From NCBI RefSeq assembly GCF_023517795.1, contig NZ_CP082928.1:5373137-5437136 (forward strand): a stretch of DNA of 64,000 nucleotides, given 5' to 3'. How positions within the stretch are numbered: position 1 is the first letter of the stretch; the number at the start of each line of letters is the position of its first letter. Made by a program: the position numbers and the translations under genes. Shown one piece after another: positions 9,430 through 18,771 of this stretch. The notes beneath the pieces are model-generated. The model ran no database searches. It was not told the DNA's origin and saw only the letters and a program-made list of their open reading frames with translations. This DNA comes from Pseudomonas fulva (lineage in GTDB: Bacteria > Pseudomonadota > Gammaproteobacteria > Pseudomonadales > Pseudomonadaceae).

Positions 9430-10608
9430 TCACGCCGGCACCCGTACCCAGCCTTCCATAAGGATTCGCGCACTGCGGCTCATGATCGCCTTGGTGACCG
9501 CCCAGCTGGCGCCGACCTGACTGGCTTCGGCGCCGACCCGCAAGGTGCCGGAAGGATGCCCAAAGCGCACCGCCTGCCGCTCGCCACCGCCAGCGGCCTG
9601 GTTGACCAGTGTGCCAGGTACCGCCGCCGCCGCGCCGATGGCCACCGCGCAGGTGCCCATCATGGCGTGATGCAGCTTGCCCATGGACAGCGCGCGCACC
9701 AGCAGATCCACTTCATCCGCAGCGACCGTCTTGCCGCTCGATGCCCGGTAGCTTTTCGCTGGGCTGACGAAGGCGATCTTGGGCGTATGCTGGCGGGTCA
9801 GGGCCTCCTCCGGGCTTTTGATCAAGCCCATACGCAATGCGCCGGCCACGCGAATCTGCTCGAAACGCGCCAATTGCGCCGGGTCCGAGTTGATGTCTTC
9901 GCGCAACTCGGTACCTTGATAGCCAAGGTCCGCGGCGTTGACGAAGATGGTCGCAATGCCGGCGCTGATCAGGGTCGCCTTGAACGTACCGACCCCAGGC
10001 ACGTCCAGCTCATCCACCAGATTGCCGGTGGGAAACATCGAGCCACCCTCCTCGCCTTCCTCGGACGGATCGAGAAACTCCAGCACGATCTCGGCTGCCG
10101 GGAAGGTCACCCCATCGAGTTCGAAATCGCCGGTTTCCTGGACCTGGCCATTGCTGATCGGCACATGGGCGATGATGGTTTTCTGAATATTGGCCTGCCA
10201 GATACGTACCATGCAGGTGCCGTTCTCGGGAATGCGCGAAGCGTCCATCAGGCCGGCATGGATGGCGAAGGCGCCGGCGGCGGTGGACAGGTTGCCGCAG
10301 TTGCCGCTCCAGTCGACAAAGGCCTTGTCGATGGACACCTGGCCGTAGAGGTAGTCGACATCGTGACCAGGCTGGCTGCTTTTCGACAGGATCACGCACT
10401 TGGAGGTGCTCGACGTCGCACCGCCCATGCCATCGATATGCGCCGAGTAGGGATCGGGGCTGCCGATCACGCGCATAAATAGCTTGTCGCGGGCCTCGCC
10501 CGGCACCTGGCATTGCACGGGCAGATCCTCGAGGCGAAAGAACACGCCCTTGCTGGTACCGCCACGCATATAGGTGGCGGGGATTTTCACTTGCGGCAGA
10601 TAAGCCAT
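9430..10608 (-). CDS. prpF: 2-methylaconitate cis-trans isomerase PrpF
   Basis: PrpF isomerises 2-methyl-trans-aconitate made by AcnD into the cis form, so the pair replaces PrpD in the methylcitrate cycle. The protein has 392 residues with the diaminopimelate-epimerase-like fold. Recognisable parts are IPATYMRGGTSKGVFF at the start, SPDPYSAHIDGMGGATSSTSK, VDWSGNCGNLSTAAGAFAI with the Cys of the first half, and HHAMMGTCAVAIGAAAA. The ATG at 10606-10608 has AGGA eight bases upstream; the open frame to 10716 runs into the hairpin array and is not coding. It is the last prp gene; no prpD follows, and the next gene is a convergent LysE exporter. Confidence 0.95.
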   Translation of the reverse strand: MAYLPQVKIPATYMRGGTSKGVFFRLEDLPVQCQVPGEARDKLFMRVIGSPDPYSAHIDGMGGATSSTSKCVILSKSSQPGHDVDYLYGQVSIDKAFVDWSGNCGNLSTAAGAFAIHAGLMDASRIPENGTCMVRIWQANIQKTIIAHVPISNGQVQETGDFELDGVTFPAAEIVLEFLDPSEEGEEGGSMFPTGNLVDELDVPGVGTFKATLISAGIATIFVNAADLGYQGTELREDINSDPAQLARFEQIRVAGALRMGLIKSPEEALTRQHTPKIAFVSPAKSYRASSGKTVAADEVDLLVRALSMGKLHHAMMGTCAVAIGAAAAVPGTLVNQAAGGGERQAVRFGHPSGTLRVGAEASQVGASWAVTKAIMSRSARILMEGWVRVPA

Positions 10609-10682
10609 GAGCGCAGTCCTGATAGAAAAATGGTGGGGCTGGTTTTCCCGAATTACAGCCTGGCTATGCACTAAATAAATCG

Positions 10683-10770
10683 TCGGGTGGATCGGGGCGC
10701 GTAGCTCACGCCCCATCGATACACCGTGGAACTCGCCACGGTGGATGGAAAAGCGCCATCCACCCTACGT
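10683..10770. repeat. REP-like array of three adjacent hairpins between prpF and acnD
   Basis: Three inverted repeats are packed into 88 bp. The first is GGGGCG (10694-10699) pairing with CGCCCC (10709-10714) in a TCGGGTGGATC context. The second is CCGTGG/CCACGG around 10724-10741. The third is GGTGGATGG (10740-10748)/CCATCCACC (10756-10764) with loop AAAAGCG, followed by CTACGTG. The GGGTGGAT...ATCCACCC outer motif is the type of dispersed intergenic palindrome common in Pseudomonas genomes. It may stabilise or attenuate the acnD-prpF transcript. Confidence 0.7.
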
Positions 10771-10772
10771 GA

Positions 10773-13394
10773 TCAAGCCACCGCGCCTTCGAGGAAGTCC
10801 TTGGCGAAGCGCTGCAGCACGCCACCGGCCTTGTACACACTGACATCGGCCGCCGTATCCAGCCGGCAGGTCACCGGTACCCGCACCACCTCGCCGTTGC
10901 GCCTGTTCACCACCAGGGTCAGCTCGCCGCGTGCCGTGATATCGCCCTGGATATCGTAGGTCTCGGTACCGTCCAGGCCCAGGGTCAGGCGCGTGGTGCC
11001 CGGCTTGAACTCCACCGGCAGCACGCCCATGCCCACCAGATTGGTACGGTGGATGCGCTCGAAGCCTTCGGCGACGATCACCTCGACACCCGCCAGGCGC
11101 ACGCCCTTGGCTGCCCAGTCCCGCGACGAGCCCTGGCCGTAGTCGGCACCGGCCACGATGATCAGGTTCTGCTTGCGGTTCATGTAGGTCTCGATGGCCT
11201 CCCACATGCGCATCACCTGGCCCTCGGGCTCGACGCGGGCCAGCGAGCCTTTCTTCACCTCACCGTCGACCACGACCATTTCGTTGACCAGTTGCGGGTT
11301 GGCGAAGGTGGCGCGCTGTGCAGTCAGATGGTCACCCCGATGAGTCGCGTAGGAGTTGAAGTCCTCCTCCGGCAAGCCCATTTTCGCCAGGTACTCACCG
11401 GCGGCCGAGTCCGCCAGGATGGCGTTGGACGGCGACAGGTGATCGGTGGTGATGTTGTCCGGCAGGATCGCCAGCGGGCGCATGCCCCTGAGCGTGCGTT
11501 CACTGGCCAGCGCGCCCTCCCAGTACGGCGGGCGGCGAATGTAGGTGGACGTCGGCCGCCAGGCATACAACGGGCTTTCAGCCTCCTGCACGCTGCCCAG
11601 ATCGAACATCGGAATGTAGATCTGCTTGAACTGCTCGGGCTTCACGCTCGCGGCGACGATGGCGTCGATCTCTTCGTCACTCGGCCACAGGTCCTTCAGC
11701 GTGATCGGATTGCCGGCCGCGTCATGGCCGAGCACGTCCTGTTCGATATCGAAGCGCACGGTACCGGCGATGGCATAGGCCACCACCAGCGGCGGCGAGG
11801 CCAGGAAGGCCTGCTTGGCATAGGGGTGAATGCGCCCGTCGAAATTGCGGTTGCCCGACAGCACGGCAGTGGCATACAGGTCGCGGTCGATGATTTCCTT
11901 CTGGATCGCCGGATCCAGCGCGCCGGACATGCCATTACAGGTGGTGCAGGCATAGGCGACGATGCCGAAGCCAAGCTTTTCCAGCTCCGGCAACAGACCG
12001 GCCTCCTGCAAATACAGCTTGGCGACCTTGGAGCCTGGCGCGAACGAGGTCTTCACCCAGGGCTTGCGCACCAGGCCCAGCGCGTTGGCCTTCCTGGCCA
12101 CCAGGCCGGCGGCCACCACGTTGCGCGGGTTGGAGGTGTTGGTGCAACTGGTGATGGCGGCGATGATCACCGCGCCATCGGGCATCAGGCCCTGGGCTTC
12201 CTCGCCTTTGCCGACCTGCAGCTTGGCTTCGTCGGCGATCCCGCGCTCGGCCAGTGCCGAGGTCGGCAGGCGACGGTGCGGGTTGCTCGGGCCGGCCATG
12301 TTGCGGCCCACGCTGCCCAGGTCGAAACGCAGCACGCGCTCGTACTCGGCGGTTACCAGCGCATCGCTCCACAAGCCAAGGGTCCTGGCGTAGTGCTCCA
12401 CCAGGGCGACCTGCTCCGGCTCGCGGCCGGTGAGCCGCAGATAATCGATGGTCTGGCCATCGATATAGAACATCGAGGCGGTGGCGCCGTACTCCGGACA
12501 CATGTTGGAAATGGTCGCACGGTCGCCGATGGACAGGCTGTCCGCCCCCTTGCCGAAGAACTCGACCCAGGCGCCGACCACCCGCTCCTTGCGCAGGAAC
12601 TCGGTCAGCGCCAGGACGATATCGGTGGCAGTGATGCCCGGCTGGCGCTTGCCGGTCAGCTCGACACCGACGATATCCGGCAGGCGCATCATCGATGGGT
12701 GACCAAGCATCACCGTCTCGGCTTCCAGGCCGCCGACGCCGATGGCGATCACGCCCAGGGCGTCGACGTGCGGGGTATGGGAGTCGGTGCCGACGCAGGT
12801 GTCCGGGAACGCGATGCCGCCGCGCGCCTGGATCACCGGGCTCATCTTCTCCAGATTGATCTGGTGCATGATGCCGTTGCCGGCCGGGATCACGTCGACG
12901 TTCTTGAACGCGGTCCTGGTCCAGTCAATGAAGTGGAAGCGGTCCTCGTTGCGGCGGTCCTCGATGGCGCGGTTCTTCTCGAAGGCGTCCGGGTCGAAGC
13001 CCGGCGCTTCCACGGCCAGCGAATGGTCGACGATCAACTGGGTCGGCACCACCGGATTGACCTTGGCCGGATCACCGCCCCTCTCGGCGATGGCGTCACG
13101 CAGGCCGGCCAGGTCGACCAGCGCGGTCTGGCCGAGAATGTCGTGGCAGACCACCCGCGCCGGGTACCAGGGGAAGTCCAGATCACGCTTGCGATGGACC
13201 AGTTGCTCCAGCGAGGCGGCCAGATCCCGGGGCTCGCAACGGCGCACCAGTTGCTCGGCAAGCACCCGCGAGGTGTAGGGCAGCTTGCTCCAGGCGCCGG
13301 CCTGAATGGCCTCGACAGCCTCGCGGGCATCGAAGTAATCCAGGTCGGTGCCGGGCAGGCGCTTGCGGTATTGGCTATTCACGGTGTAGTTCAT
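10773..13394 (-). CDS. acnD: Fe/S-dependent 2-methylcitrate dehydratase AcnD
   Basis: AcnD is an aconitase-family enzyme that dehydrates 2-methylcitrate to 2-methyl-trans-aconitate. The 873-residue protein has the aconitase layout, with IVDHSLAVE and GTDSHTPHVDALGV in the N-terminal domains. Cluster cysteines are Cys417 (TSCTNTSNP) and Cys483/Cys486 (ACTTCNG). The C-terminal swivel domain (IVAGADYGQGSSRDWAAKG, ERIHRTNLVGMGVLPVEF) follows. I chose the ATG at 13392-13394 (MNYTVNSQYRKRLPGTD) because GGAA lies at proper spacing before it; another ATG four codons upstream lacks one. It starts 18 bp after prpC and needs PrpF downstream to complete the step. Confidence 0.96.
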   Translation of the reverse strand: MNYTVNSQYRKRLPGTDLDYFDAREAVEAIQAGAWSKLPYTSRVLAEQLVRRCEPRDLAASLEQLVHRKRDLDFPWYPARVVCHDILGQTALVDLAGLRDAIAERGGDPAKVNPVVPTQLIVDHSLAVEAPGFDPDAFEKNRAIEDRRNEDRFHFIDWTRTAFKNVDVIPAGNGIMHQINLEKMSPVIQARGGIAFPDTCVGTDSHTPHVDALGVIAIGVGGLEAETVMLGHPSMMRLPDIVGVELTGKRQPGITATDIVLALTEFLRKERVVGAWVEFFGKGADSLSIGDRATISNMCPEYGATASMFYIDGQTIDYLRLTGREPEQVALVEHYARTLGLWSDALVTAEYERVLRFDLGSVGRNMAGPSNPHRRLPTSALAERGIADEAKLQVGKGEEAQGLMPDGAVIIAAITSCTNTSNPRNVVAAGLVARKANALGLVRKPWVKTSFAPGSKVAKLYLQEAGLLPELEKLGFGIVAYACTTCNGMSGALDPAIQKEIIDRDLYATAVLSGNRNFDGRIHPYAKQAFLASPPLVVAYAIAGTVRFDIEQDVLGHDAAGNPITLKDLWPSDEEIDAIVAASVKPEQFKQIYIPMFDLGSVQEAESPLYAWRPTSTYIRRPPYWEGALASERTLRGMRPLAILPDNITTDHLSPSNAILADSAAGEYLAKMGLPEEDFNSYATHRGDHLTAQRATFANPQLVNEMVVVDGEVKKGSLARVEPEGQVMRMWEAIETYMNRKQNLIIVAGADYGQGSSRDWAAKGVRLAGVEVIVAEGFERIHRTNLVGMGVLPVEFKPGTTRLTLGLDGTETYDIQGDITARGELTLVVNRRNGEVVRVPVTCRLDTAADVSVYKAGGVLQRFAKDFLEGAVA

Positions 13395-13412
13395 GGTGTT
13401 TTCCATGATTGA

Positions 13413-14573
13413 TTATTTGCGGTCCTTGAGCGGCACGAACTTCAGGTCTTCAGGCCCTGTGTAGTTGGCGCTCGGGCGGATGATCTTGCCGTCGATGCGC
13501 TGTTCGATGACATGGGCGGACCAGCCGGCGGTGCGGGCGATGACGAACAGCGGGGTGAACATGGCGGTCGGCACGCCCATCATGTGGTAGCTGACGGCAC
13601 TGAACCAGTCGAGGTTGGGGAACATCTTCTTGATGTCCCACATGATGGTTTCCAGGCGCTCGGCAATGTCGAACATCTTGTTGTTGCCCTGCTCGGCCGA
13701 CAGCTCCCGTGCGACTTCCTTGATCACCTTGTTGCGCGGGTCGCTGACGGTGTAGACCGGGTGGCCGAAGCCGATCACCACTTCCTTGCGCCCCACCCGC
13801 TCGCGGATATCGGCCTCGGCCTCGTCCGGGCTGTCGTAGCGCTTCTGCACCTCGAAGGCCACTTCGTTAGCGCCGCCGTGCTTGGGCCCGCGCAATGCGC
13901 CGATGCCGCCAGCGATGGCGGAAAACAGGTCCGATCCGGTGCCGGCGATCACCCGCGAGGTGAAGGTCGAGGCGTTGAACTCGTGCTCGGCATACAGGTT
14001 CAGCGAGGTGTGCATGGCACGCACCCAGGAAGCGCGAGGCGCTTCGCCGTGCAGCAGGTGCAGGAAATGTCCGCCGATGGAGTCGTCGTCGGTCTGCACC
14101 TCAATGCGCTTGCCGTTGTGGCTGAAGTGGTACCAATACAGCAGCATCGAGCCGAGCGAGGCCATCAGCTTGTCCGCGATATCCCGCGCGCCGGGGTGGT
14201 TGTGATCATCCTTTTCCGGCGACAGGCAGCCGAGCACCGATACGCCGGTGCGCATCACATCCATAGGGTGAGCCGAAGGCGGCAGCTGCTCCAGCGCGAC
14301 CTTGAGTGCTGCCGGCAAACCACGCAGCGCATTGAGCTTGGCCTTGTAGGCGGTCAGTTCGGCAACGGTCGGCAGTTTGCCGTGCACCAGCAGGTGGGCG
14401 ATTTCCTCGAACTCGCAGCTGTTGGCCACGTCGAGAATGTCGTAACCGCGGTAATGCAGGTCATTGCCGGTGCGGCCCACGGTGCACAGGGCGGTGTTGC
14501 CGGCAGCGGTGCCACTCAGGGCGACGGACTTCTTCGGCTTGAAACCCGCAACGGTGGTGTCGGTGGCGCTCAT
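13413..14573 (-). CDS. prpC: 2-methylcitrate synthase
   Basis: PrpC condenses propionyl-CoA with oxaloacetate to 2-methylcitrate. The 386-residue protein is a citrate-synthase fold with [22 protein letters not shown] N terminus (here [19 protein letters not shown]). It also has the active-site segments [32 protein letters not shown] and [14 protein letters not shown], and [19 protein letters not shown] precedes the ATG at 14571-14573. It lies between prpB (69 bp upstream) and acnD (18 bp downstream) in one minus-strand operon. Confidence 0.97.
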   Translation of the reverse strand: MSATDTTVAGFKPKKSVALSGTAAGNTALCTVGRTGNDLHYRGYDILDVANSCEFEEIAHLLVHGKLPTVAELTAYKAKLNALRGLPAALKVALEQLPPSAHPMDVMRTGVSVLGCLSPEKDDHNHPGARDIADKLMASLGSMLLYWYHFSHNGKRIEVQTDDDSIGGHFLHLLHGEAPRASWVRAMHTSLNLYAEHEFNASTFTSRVIAGTGSDLFSAIAGGIGALRGPKHGGANEVAFEVQKRYDSPDEAEADIRERVGRKEVVIGFGHPVYTVSDPRNKVIKEVARELSAEQGNNKMFDIAERLETIMWDIKKMFPNLDWFSAVSYHMMGVPTAMFTPLFVIARTAGWSAHVIEQRIDGKIIRPSANYTGPEDLKFVPLKDRK

Positions 14574-14642
14574 CAGTCTCTCCTTTCATCCGCAGGGGAT
14601 GTCTTGTTGTTATGCACGGGCGCGGTGCGGCCCGCCAGGCGA

Positions 14643-15527
14643 TCACTTCTTGGCGGCGAACAGCGCGTCGAGCTTCTGCTCGAAGGCGTGGTAGCCGATA
14701 CGCTCATACAGCTCGGCACGGGTCTGCATCTGCTCGACCACCTCCTGCTGATGACCATTTTGGCGAATCGAGGTGTAAACGCTTTCCGCCGCCTTGTTGG
14801 CCGCGCGGAACGCCGACAGCGGATAGAGCTGGATGGCCACGCCCACCGACGCCAGTTCGTCGCGGGTGAACAGCGGCGTGGCGCCGAACTCGGTGATGTT
14901 GGCCAGGATCGGCACGTTCAGCGCATCGACGAAGCGCTGATAGGTCGGCAGATCAATGGCGGCTTCGGCGAAGATGCCTTCGGCGCCCGCCTCCACATAA
15001 CGAAGGCAACGCTCGATGGCGGCGTCCACGCCCTCGGCCTGGATGGCATCGGTGCGCGCGATCAGGAAGAAGTCCGGGTCGGTCCTGGCGTCGGCCGCAG
15101 CCTTCACCCGGTCGGCCATTTCCTCGCAGGAGACGATTTCCTTGCCCGGGCGGTGACCGCAACGCTTGGCGCCGACCTGATCCTCGATGTGCGCTGCCGC
15201 CGCACCGGCCTTGATCAGGCTCTTGATGGTGCGCTCGATGTTGAAGGCGCTGGGGCCGAAGCCGGTGTCGATATCGACCATGAGCGGCAAGCCGCACACG
15301 TCGGTGATGCGGCGCACGTCGATCAGCACGTCTTCCAGGGTATTGATGCCCAGGTCCGGCAGACCCAGTGAGCCCGCCGCCACACCGCCACCGGACAGGT
15401 AGATCGCCTTGAAGCCGGCACGCTGGGCCAGCAGCGCATGGTTGGCATTGATCGCACCGATCACCTGCAACGGTTTTTCTTCAGCGAGGGCCTGGCGGAA
15501 ACGCTGGCCGGCAGAAAGCTGGGTCAT
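14643..15527 (-). CDS. prpB: 2-methylisocitrate lyase
   Basis: PrpB cleaves 2-methylisocitrate to pyruvate and succinate, the last step of propionate oxidation. The 294-residue protein has the isocitrate-lyase/PEP-mutase barrel with [27 protein letters not shown], and the catalytic loop [10 protein letters not shown] with Cys123, the position known for E. coli PrpB. GAGGTGA precedes the ATG. The start overlaps the stop of the GntR regulator gene by 4 bp (ATGA), so the two are translationally coupled. The pyruvate produced can feed ppsA nearby. Confidence 0.97.
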   Translation of the reverse strand: MTQLSAGQRFRQALAEEKPLQVIGAINANHALLAQRAGFKAIYLSGGGVAAGSLGLPDLGINTLEDVLIDVRRITDVCGLPLMVDIDTGFGPSAFNIERTIKSLIKAGAAAAHIEDQVGAKRCGHRPGKEIVSCEEMADRVKAAADARTDPDFFLIARTDAIQAEGVDAAIERCLRYVEAGAEGIFAEAAIDLPTYQRFVDALNVPILANITEFGATPLFTRDELASVGVAIQLYPLSAFRAANKAAESVYTSIRQNGHQQEVVEQMQTRAELYERIGYHAFEQKLDALFAAKK

Positions 15528-16249
15528 GATTCACCTCGGGTCTTGGAAGGTTTGGCGAGCGCCACCTGCCCGACCTGGGCCTGGTAATGACGCTCGATAT
15601 TGCGTTTGGAAGCGCCGATATGCCGGCGCATCAGCAACTCGGCCAGTTCGCCGTCCCGGCCTTCGATGGCATCGAGAATGCGGTGGTGTTCGGCAAAGGC
15701 CTGGTGCGGCCGGTTGGGCGTGGCGGAGAACTGCAGGCGATACATGCGCACCAGCTGATACAGCTCATCGCACAAGAGCTTGGCCAGGGTACGGTTGCCG
15801 CTGCCCTGGATGATCCGGTAGTGGAAGTCGAAATCACCTTCCTGCTGGTAGTAGCCGACACCGGCCTGGAACGCGGCATCCTGCTCGTGCAGGTCGAGCA
15901 CCCGGCGCAGGTCGTCGATCTCGGTCTGGCTCATGCGTTCGGCCGCCTGACGGCAGGCCATGCCCTCCAGGGATTCGCGGATCTCGTACAGCTCGATCAA
16001 CTCGGCATGGCTGAGCGACACCACCCGGGCGCCGACATGGGGAATGCGCACCAGTAGCTTCTGCCCCTCGAGCCGATGGATGGCCTCGCGCAACGGCCCG
16101 CGGCTGATGCCATAGGTCCGTGCCAGTTCGGGCTCGGAAATCTTGCTGCCCGGCGCCATCTCGCCACGCACGATGGCCAGCTGAATCTGGCGAAAGACGT
16201 TTTCGGCCAGGGTCCCAGCATCTTCCTCAGACTCAACGGCTTCCAGCAT
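15524..16249 (-). CDS. GntR/FCD-family regulator of the prp operon
   Basis: This protein of about 241 residues has an N-terminal winged helix-turn-helix ([51 protein letters not shown]) and a C-terminal FCD ligand domain with metal-type residues ([43 protein letters not shown]). It is the first gene of the prpBC-acnD-prpF operon and probably represses it until a cycle intermediate binds. I prefer the ATG at 16247-16249 (MLEAVES), with AGGTGAG upstream; a GTG at 16262-16264 in the same frame overlaps that Shine-Dalgarno. An operator-like repeat overlaps this translation start, consistent with autoregulation. In Enterobacteria this role belongs to an unrelated sigma-54 activator. Confidence 0.88.
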   Translation of the reverse strand: MLEAVESEEDAGTLAENVFRQIQLAIVRGEMAPGSKISEPELARTYGISRGPLREAIHRLEGQKLLVRIPHVGARVVSLSHAELIELYEIRESLEGMACRQAAERMSQTEIDDLRRVLDLHEQDAAFQAGVGYYQQEGDFDFHYRIIQGSGNRTLAKLLCDELYQLVRMYRLQFSATPNRPHQAFAEHHRILDAIEGRDGELAELLMRRHIGASKRNIERHYQAQVGQVALAKPSKTRGES

Positions 16250-16250
16250 A

Positions 16251-16323
16251 TTGTCGACACTCACCTAGATTTATCTGCAGATAAAGCGATATCGGCAGAA
16301 ATTTCAAGTCACCGTGTCGACAA
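16251..16323. promoter_or_regulatory. candidate GntR operator region: inverted TTGTCGACAC pair plus central palindrome
   Basis: TTGTCGACAC (16251-16260) and its exact inverse GTGTCGACAA (16314-16323) flank a perfect 14-bp palindrome TTATCTGCAGATAA (16271-16284). TTGTCGACAA-type half sites fit the FadR/FCD class of GntR proteins. One copy overlaps the ribosome-binding region of the regulator. The rest of the 16324-16704 spacer holds no convincing gene: short open frames there lack ribosome sites. A GC hairpin, 16623-16631 with 16643-16652, lies 50 bp before the next gene. Confidence 0.6.
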
Positions 16324-16704
16324 TAATCACGCAAGCGAGGCTGACCTCGATATCCATCGCCCCTGCCGGAGCGCCTCGCCCAGCGCCTGGCTGGCCACGG
16401 GCTCGGTGCCGGATGATCGCCCAGACCCGTTGGAGGTCGGTCACGGCTCCGCGAGCCGCTGGAGCGGCTCACTGCCTGACCGTACCGGCGCGCGAGCGGA
16501 TCACAACGGCTTGGCGGCACGGGTGGATTCACCACAACCGAGCCCCTGGCGAACGCCGGTGGTGCGCTGCACAAGCGACTGTCGGCACCTTCGCGGGCCA
16601 TGCTAGACTTCGCCTCATTTCGCCCCCGGCCACTGCAGCAGCGGCCTGGGGGCCGTCTTCAATGGCGCATGGATCGTCCCATCGCTTCATCTACTCAAGG
16701 ACCC

Positions 16705-17235
16705 ATGAGACTTCATTTCCTGACTACTCTGCCCTGCCTGCTGGCGCTGTCTTGCCATGCTGTCGCTGCGGACAAAACCATCTATGGGCTGAACGAATAC
16801 GTCAGCCTCGACATCGACGTGGAAGTGGCCGCCAAGCTCGATACCGGCGCCCAGACCGCCTCGCTCAGCGCTCGCGACATCGAGCGTTTCAAGCGCGACG
16901 GTGAGCGCTGGGTGCGTTTCTACCTGGCCATCGACGATGCCCATGCGCATCCCATCGAGCGCCCGCTGGCACGCATCAGCAAGATCAAGCGCCGCGCCGG
17001 TGATGTCGACGAGGATGACGAGAAGACCTACACCGCCCGCCCGGTCATCGAACTGGACGTGTGCATGGGTAACGTCAAACGCCAGATCGAAGTGAACCTT
17101 ACCGATCGCAGCGCCTTCCAATACCCGCTCTTGATCGGCTCCGACGCGCTCAAGCGCTTCGATGCCCTGGTCGACCCCAGCCTAAAATACGCAGCAGGGA
17201 AACCTGACTGTTCCAACGCAAAATCCGGCGAGTAA
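16705..17235 (+). CDS. periplasmic retropepsin-like (ATP-dependent zinc protease/RimB family) protein
   Basis: The 176-residue product begins with a signal peptide (MRLHFLTTLPCLLALSCHAVAA, cleavage near residue 22). It then has the aspartic-protease-like motif AKLDTGAQTASLSA with Asp-Thr-Gly at 46-48, and a second half ending LIGSDALKRFDALVDPSLKY. This is the family annotated as putative ATP-dependent zinc protease, whose fold is retropepsin-like; neither ATP nor zinc use is evident in the sequence. A cytoplasmic relative, RimB, acts with the RimK ligase. AAGG lies six bases before the ATG. It is 5 bp upstream of the 7TM gene and 1.5 kb from an ATP-grasp ligase, so the three form one operon. 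The export signal makes its substrate periplasmic. Confidence 0.85.
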   Translation: MRLHFLTTLPCLLALSCHAVAADKTIYGLNEYVSLDIDVEVAAKLDTGAQTASLSARDIERFKRDGERWVRFYLAIDDAHAHPIERPLARISKIKRRAGDVDEDDEKTYTARPVIELDVCMGNVKRQIEVNLTDRSAFQYPLLIGSDALKRFDALVDPSLKYAAGKPDCSNAKSGE

Positions 17236-17240
17236 TCCCC

Positions 17241-18767
17241 ATGCGCTCTCTTACCCTGCATCTGAAAATCCTGATCACCATTCTGGTGAGCCTGGGCGTT
17301 CTGATTACGGCCTATCAGATTTTCATTCTCGGCATCCCGGTCAGCAGTGACGAAACCGACGACCTCTGGAACATCGACACCCGGGTCGAATTCCAGGCCA
17401 ATGGCCGCGACCCGATCAAGCTGCAGATGTTCGTACCGCCGCTGAACCAGGACTACGTCAGCCTCAACGAGAGCTTCATCTCCAACAACTACGGGGTGAG
17501 CGTCAACCGTGCCGATGGCAACCGCAAGGTGACCTGGTCGGCGCGTCGCGCCAGTGGCAAGCAGACCCTCTACTACCGCCTGGTGCTGACCAAGCGCTAC
17601 AGCGGCGAGCAGGCCAAGGCCAAGGGGCCGATCTTCCGTGACAGCATTCCGGTGGAAGGCCCCGAGAAGATCGCCGCCGAGGCGCTGCTGGCGCCGATCC
17701 GCCAGCACTCGGCCGACGTCGAGACCTTCATCAGCGAGACCATCAAGCGCGTCAACAACACCAACGACGACAACGCCAAGCTGCTGCTCGGCGGCGATGC
17801 CTCGACCACCAAGAAGGCCCAGGCCGTCGAACTGCTGCTGTCCATCGCCCACGTGCCGATGGAGCGCGTGCACACCATTCGCCTGGCTGCCGACATCCAG
17901 CAGAGCCCCGAACTGTGGCTGCGCAGCTTCAACGGCGACCGCTGGCTGTACTTCAACCCGGAAACCGGCGAGCAGGGCCTGCCGGCCGATCGCCTGGTCT
18001 GGTGGACCGGTGACGAGCCACTGATCACCCTCGATGGCGGTCGTCAGGCCACCACCACCTTCACCCTCAACAACAGCGAGATGAACGCCATTCGCCTCGC
18101 CCAGCTGACCGACGAGAACACCGACGCCGACTTCCTCGAGTACTCGCTGTACGGCCTGCCGCTGCAGACCCAGCAGACCTTCATGATCATGGTGATGATC
18201 CCCATCGGCGTGCTGGTGATCCTGATCCTGCGCAACCTCGGTGGCCTGCAGACCCTGGGTACCTTCACCCCGGTGCTGATCGCCCTGGCCTTCCGGGAAA
18301 CCCAGCTGGGCTTCGGTATCTTCCTGTTCACGGTGATCACCGCCCTGGGCCTGTCGCTGCGCTCCTACCTGGAGCACCTCAAGCTGCAGATGCTGCCAAG
18401 GCTGTCGGTGGTGCTGACCTTCGTGGTGGTGCTGATCGCCGCCATCAGCCTGTTCAGCCACAAGCTGGGCCTGGAGCGCGGCCTGTCGGTCGCCCTGTTC
18501 CCGATGGTGATTCTGACCATGACCATCGAGCGCCTGTCGATCACCTGGGAAGAACGTGGCGGTGGCCATGCCTTCAAGGTCGCCATCGGCACCCTGGTCG
18601 CCGCCACCCTGGCGCACCTGCTGATGAGCGTGCCGGAGCTGGTGTACTTCGTGTTCACCTTCCCGGCGGTGCTGCTGGTGCTGGTGGGCTTCATGCTGGC
18701 CATGGGTCGCTACCGCGGCTACCGCCTGACCGAACTGTTCCGCTTCAAAGCCTTCCTGAAGGATTGA
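17241..18767 (+). CDS. membrane protein with inactive transglutaminase-like domain and C-terminal 7TM domain
   Basis: This 508-residue protein has an N-terminal anchor (LKILITILVSLGVLITAYQIFIL). A large periplasmic domain (about 35-310) follows, containing a transglutaminase-like region (AVELLLSIAHVPMERVHTIRLA..., GDRWLYFNPETGEQGLP) with no Cys-His-Asp triad. The last 190 residues hold about seven helices (FMIMVMIPIGVLVILIL, FTPVLIALAF, FGIFLFTVITALGLSL, LSVVLTFVVVLIAAISLF and others). This matches the inactive transglutaminase/7TM fusion family. It probably recognises a peptide or amide outside the cell and conveys it to the ATP-grasp enzyme encoded 4 bp downstream. Biochemical function is unproven. 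Confidence 0.85.
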   Translation: MRSLTLHLKILITILVSLGVLITAYQIFILGIPVSSDETDDLWNIDTRVEFQANGRDPIKLQMFVPPLNQDYVSLNESFISNNYGVSVNRADGNRKVTWSARRASGKQTLYYRLVLTKRYSGEQAKAKGPIFRDSIPVEGPEKIAAEALLAPIRQHSADVETFISETIKRVNNTNDDNAKLLLGGDASTTKKAQAVELLLSIAHVPMERVHTIRLAADIQQSPELWLRSFNGDRWLYFNPETGEQGLPADRLVWWTGDEPLITLDGGRQATTTFTLNNSEMNAIRLAQLTDENTDADFLEYSLYGLPLQTQQTFMIMVMIPIGVLVILILRNLGGLQTLGTFTPVLIALAFRETQLGFGIFLFTVITALGLSLRSYLEHLKLQMLPRLSVVLTFVVVLIAAISLFSHKLGLERGLSVALFPMVILTMTIERLSITWEERGGGHAFKVAIGTLVAATLAHLLMSVPELVYFVFTFPAVLLVLVGFMLAMGRYRGYRLTELFRFKAFLKD

Positions 18768-18771
18768 GCCA

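Noticed and set aside
11049..13412. Open frame of 787 codons on the plus strand
   Set aside because: Antisense shadow of acnD; no domain and composition typical of reverse frames.
13512..15371. Open frame of 619 codons on the plus strand
   Set aside because: Antisense to prpC and prpB, which have complete family motifs; not coding.
16623..16652. GC-rich hairpin 50 bp before the retropepsin-like gene as a riboswitch
   Set aside because: Single stem with one bulge, no expression platform or known aptamer features.
16314..16904. Plus-strand open frame before the retropepsin-like gene
   Set aside because: No ribosome site, no domain, and Pro/Ala/Arg-rich text; the real gene starts at 16705 with a signal peptide.
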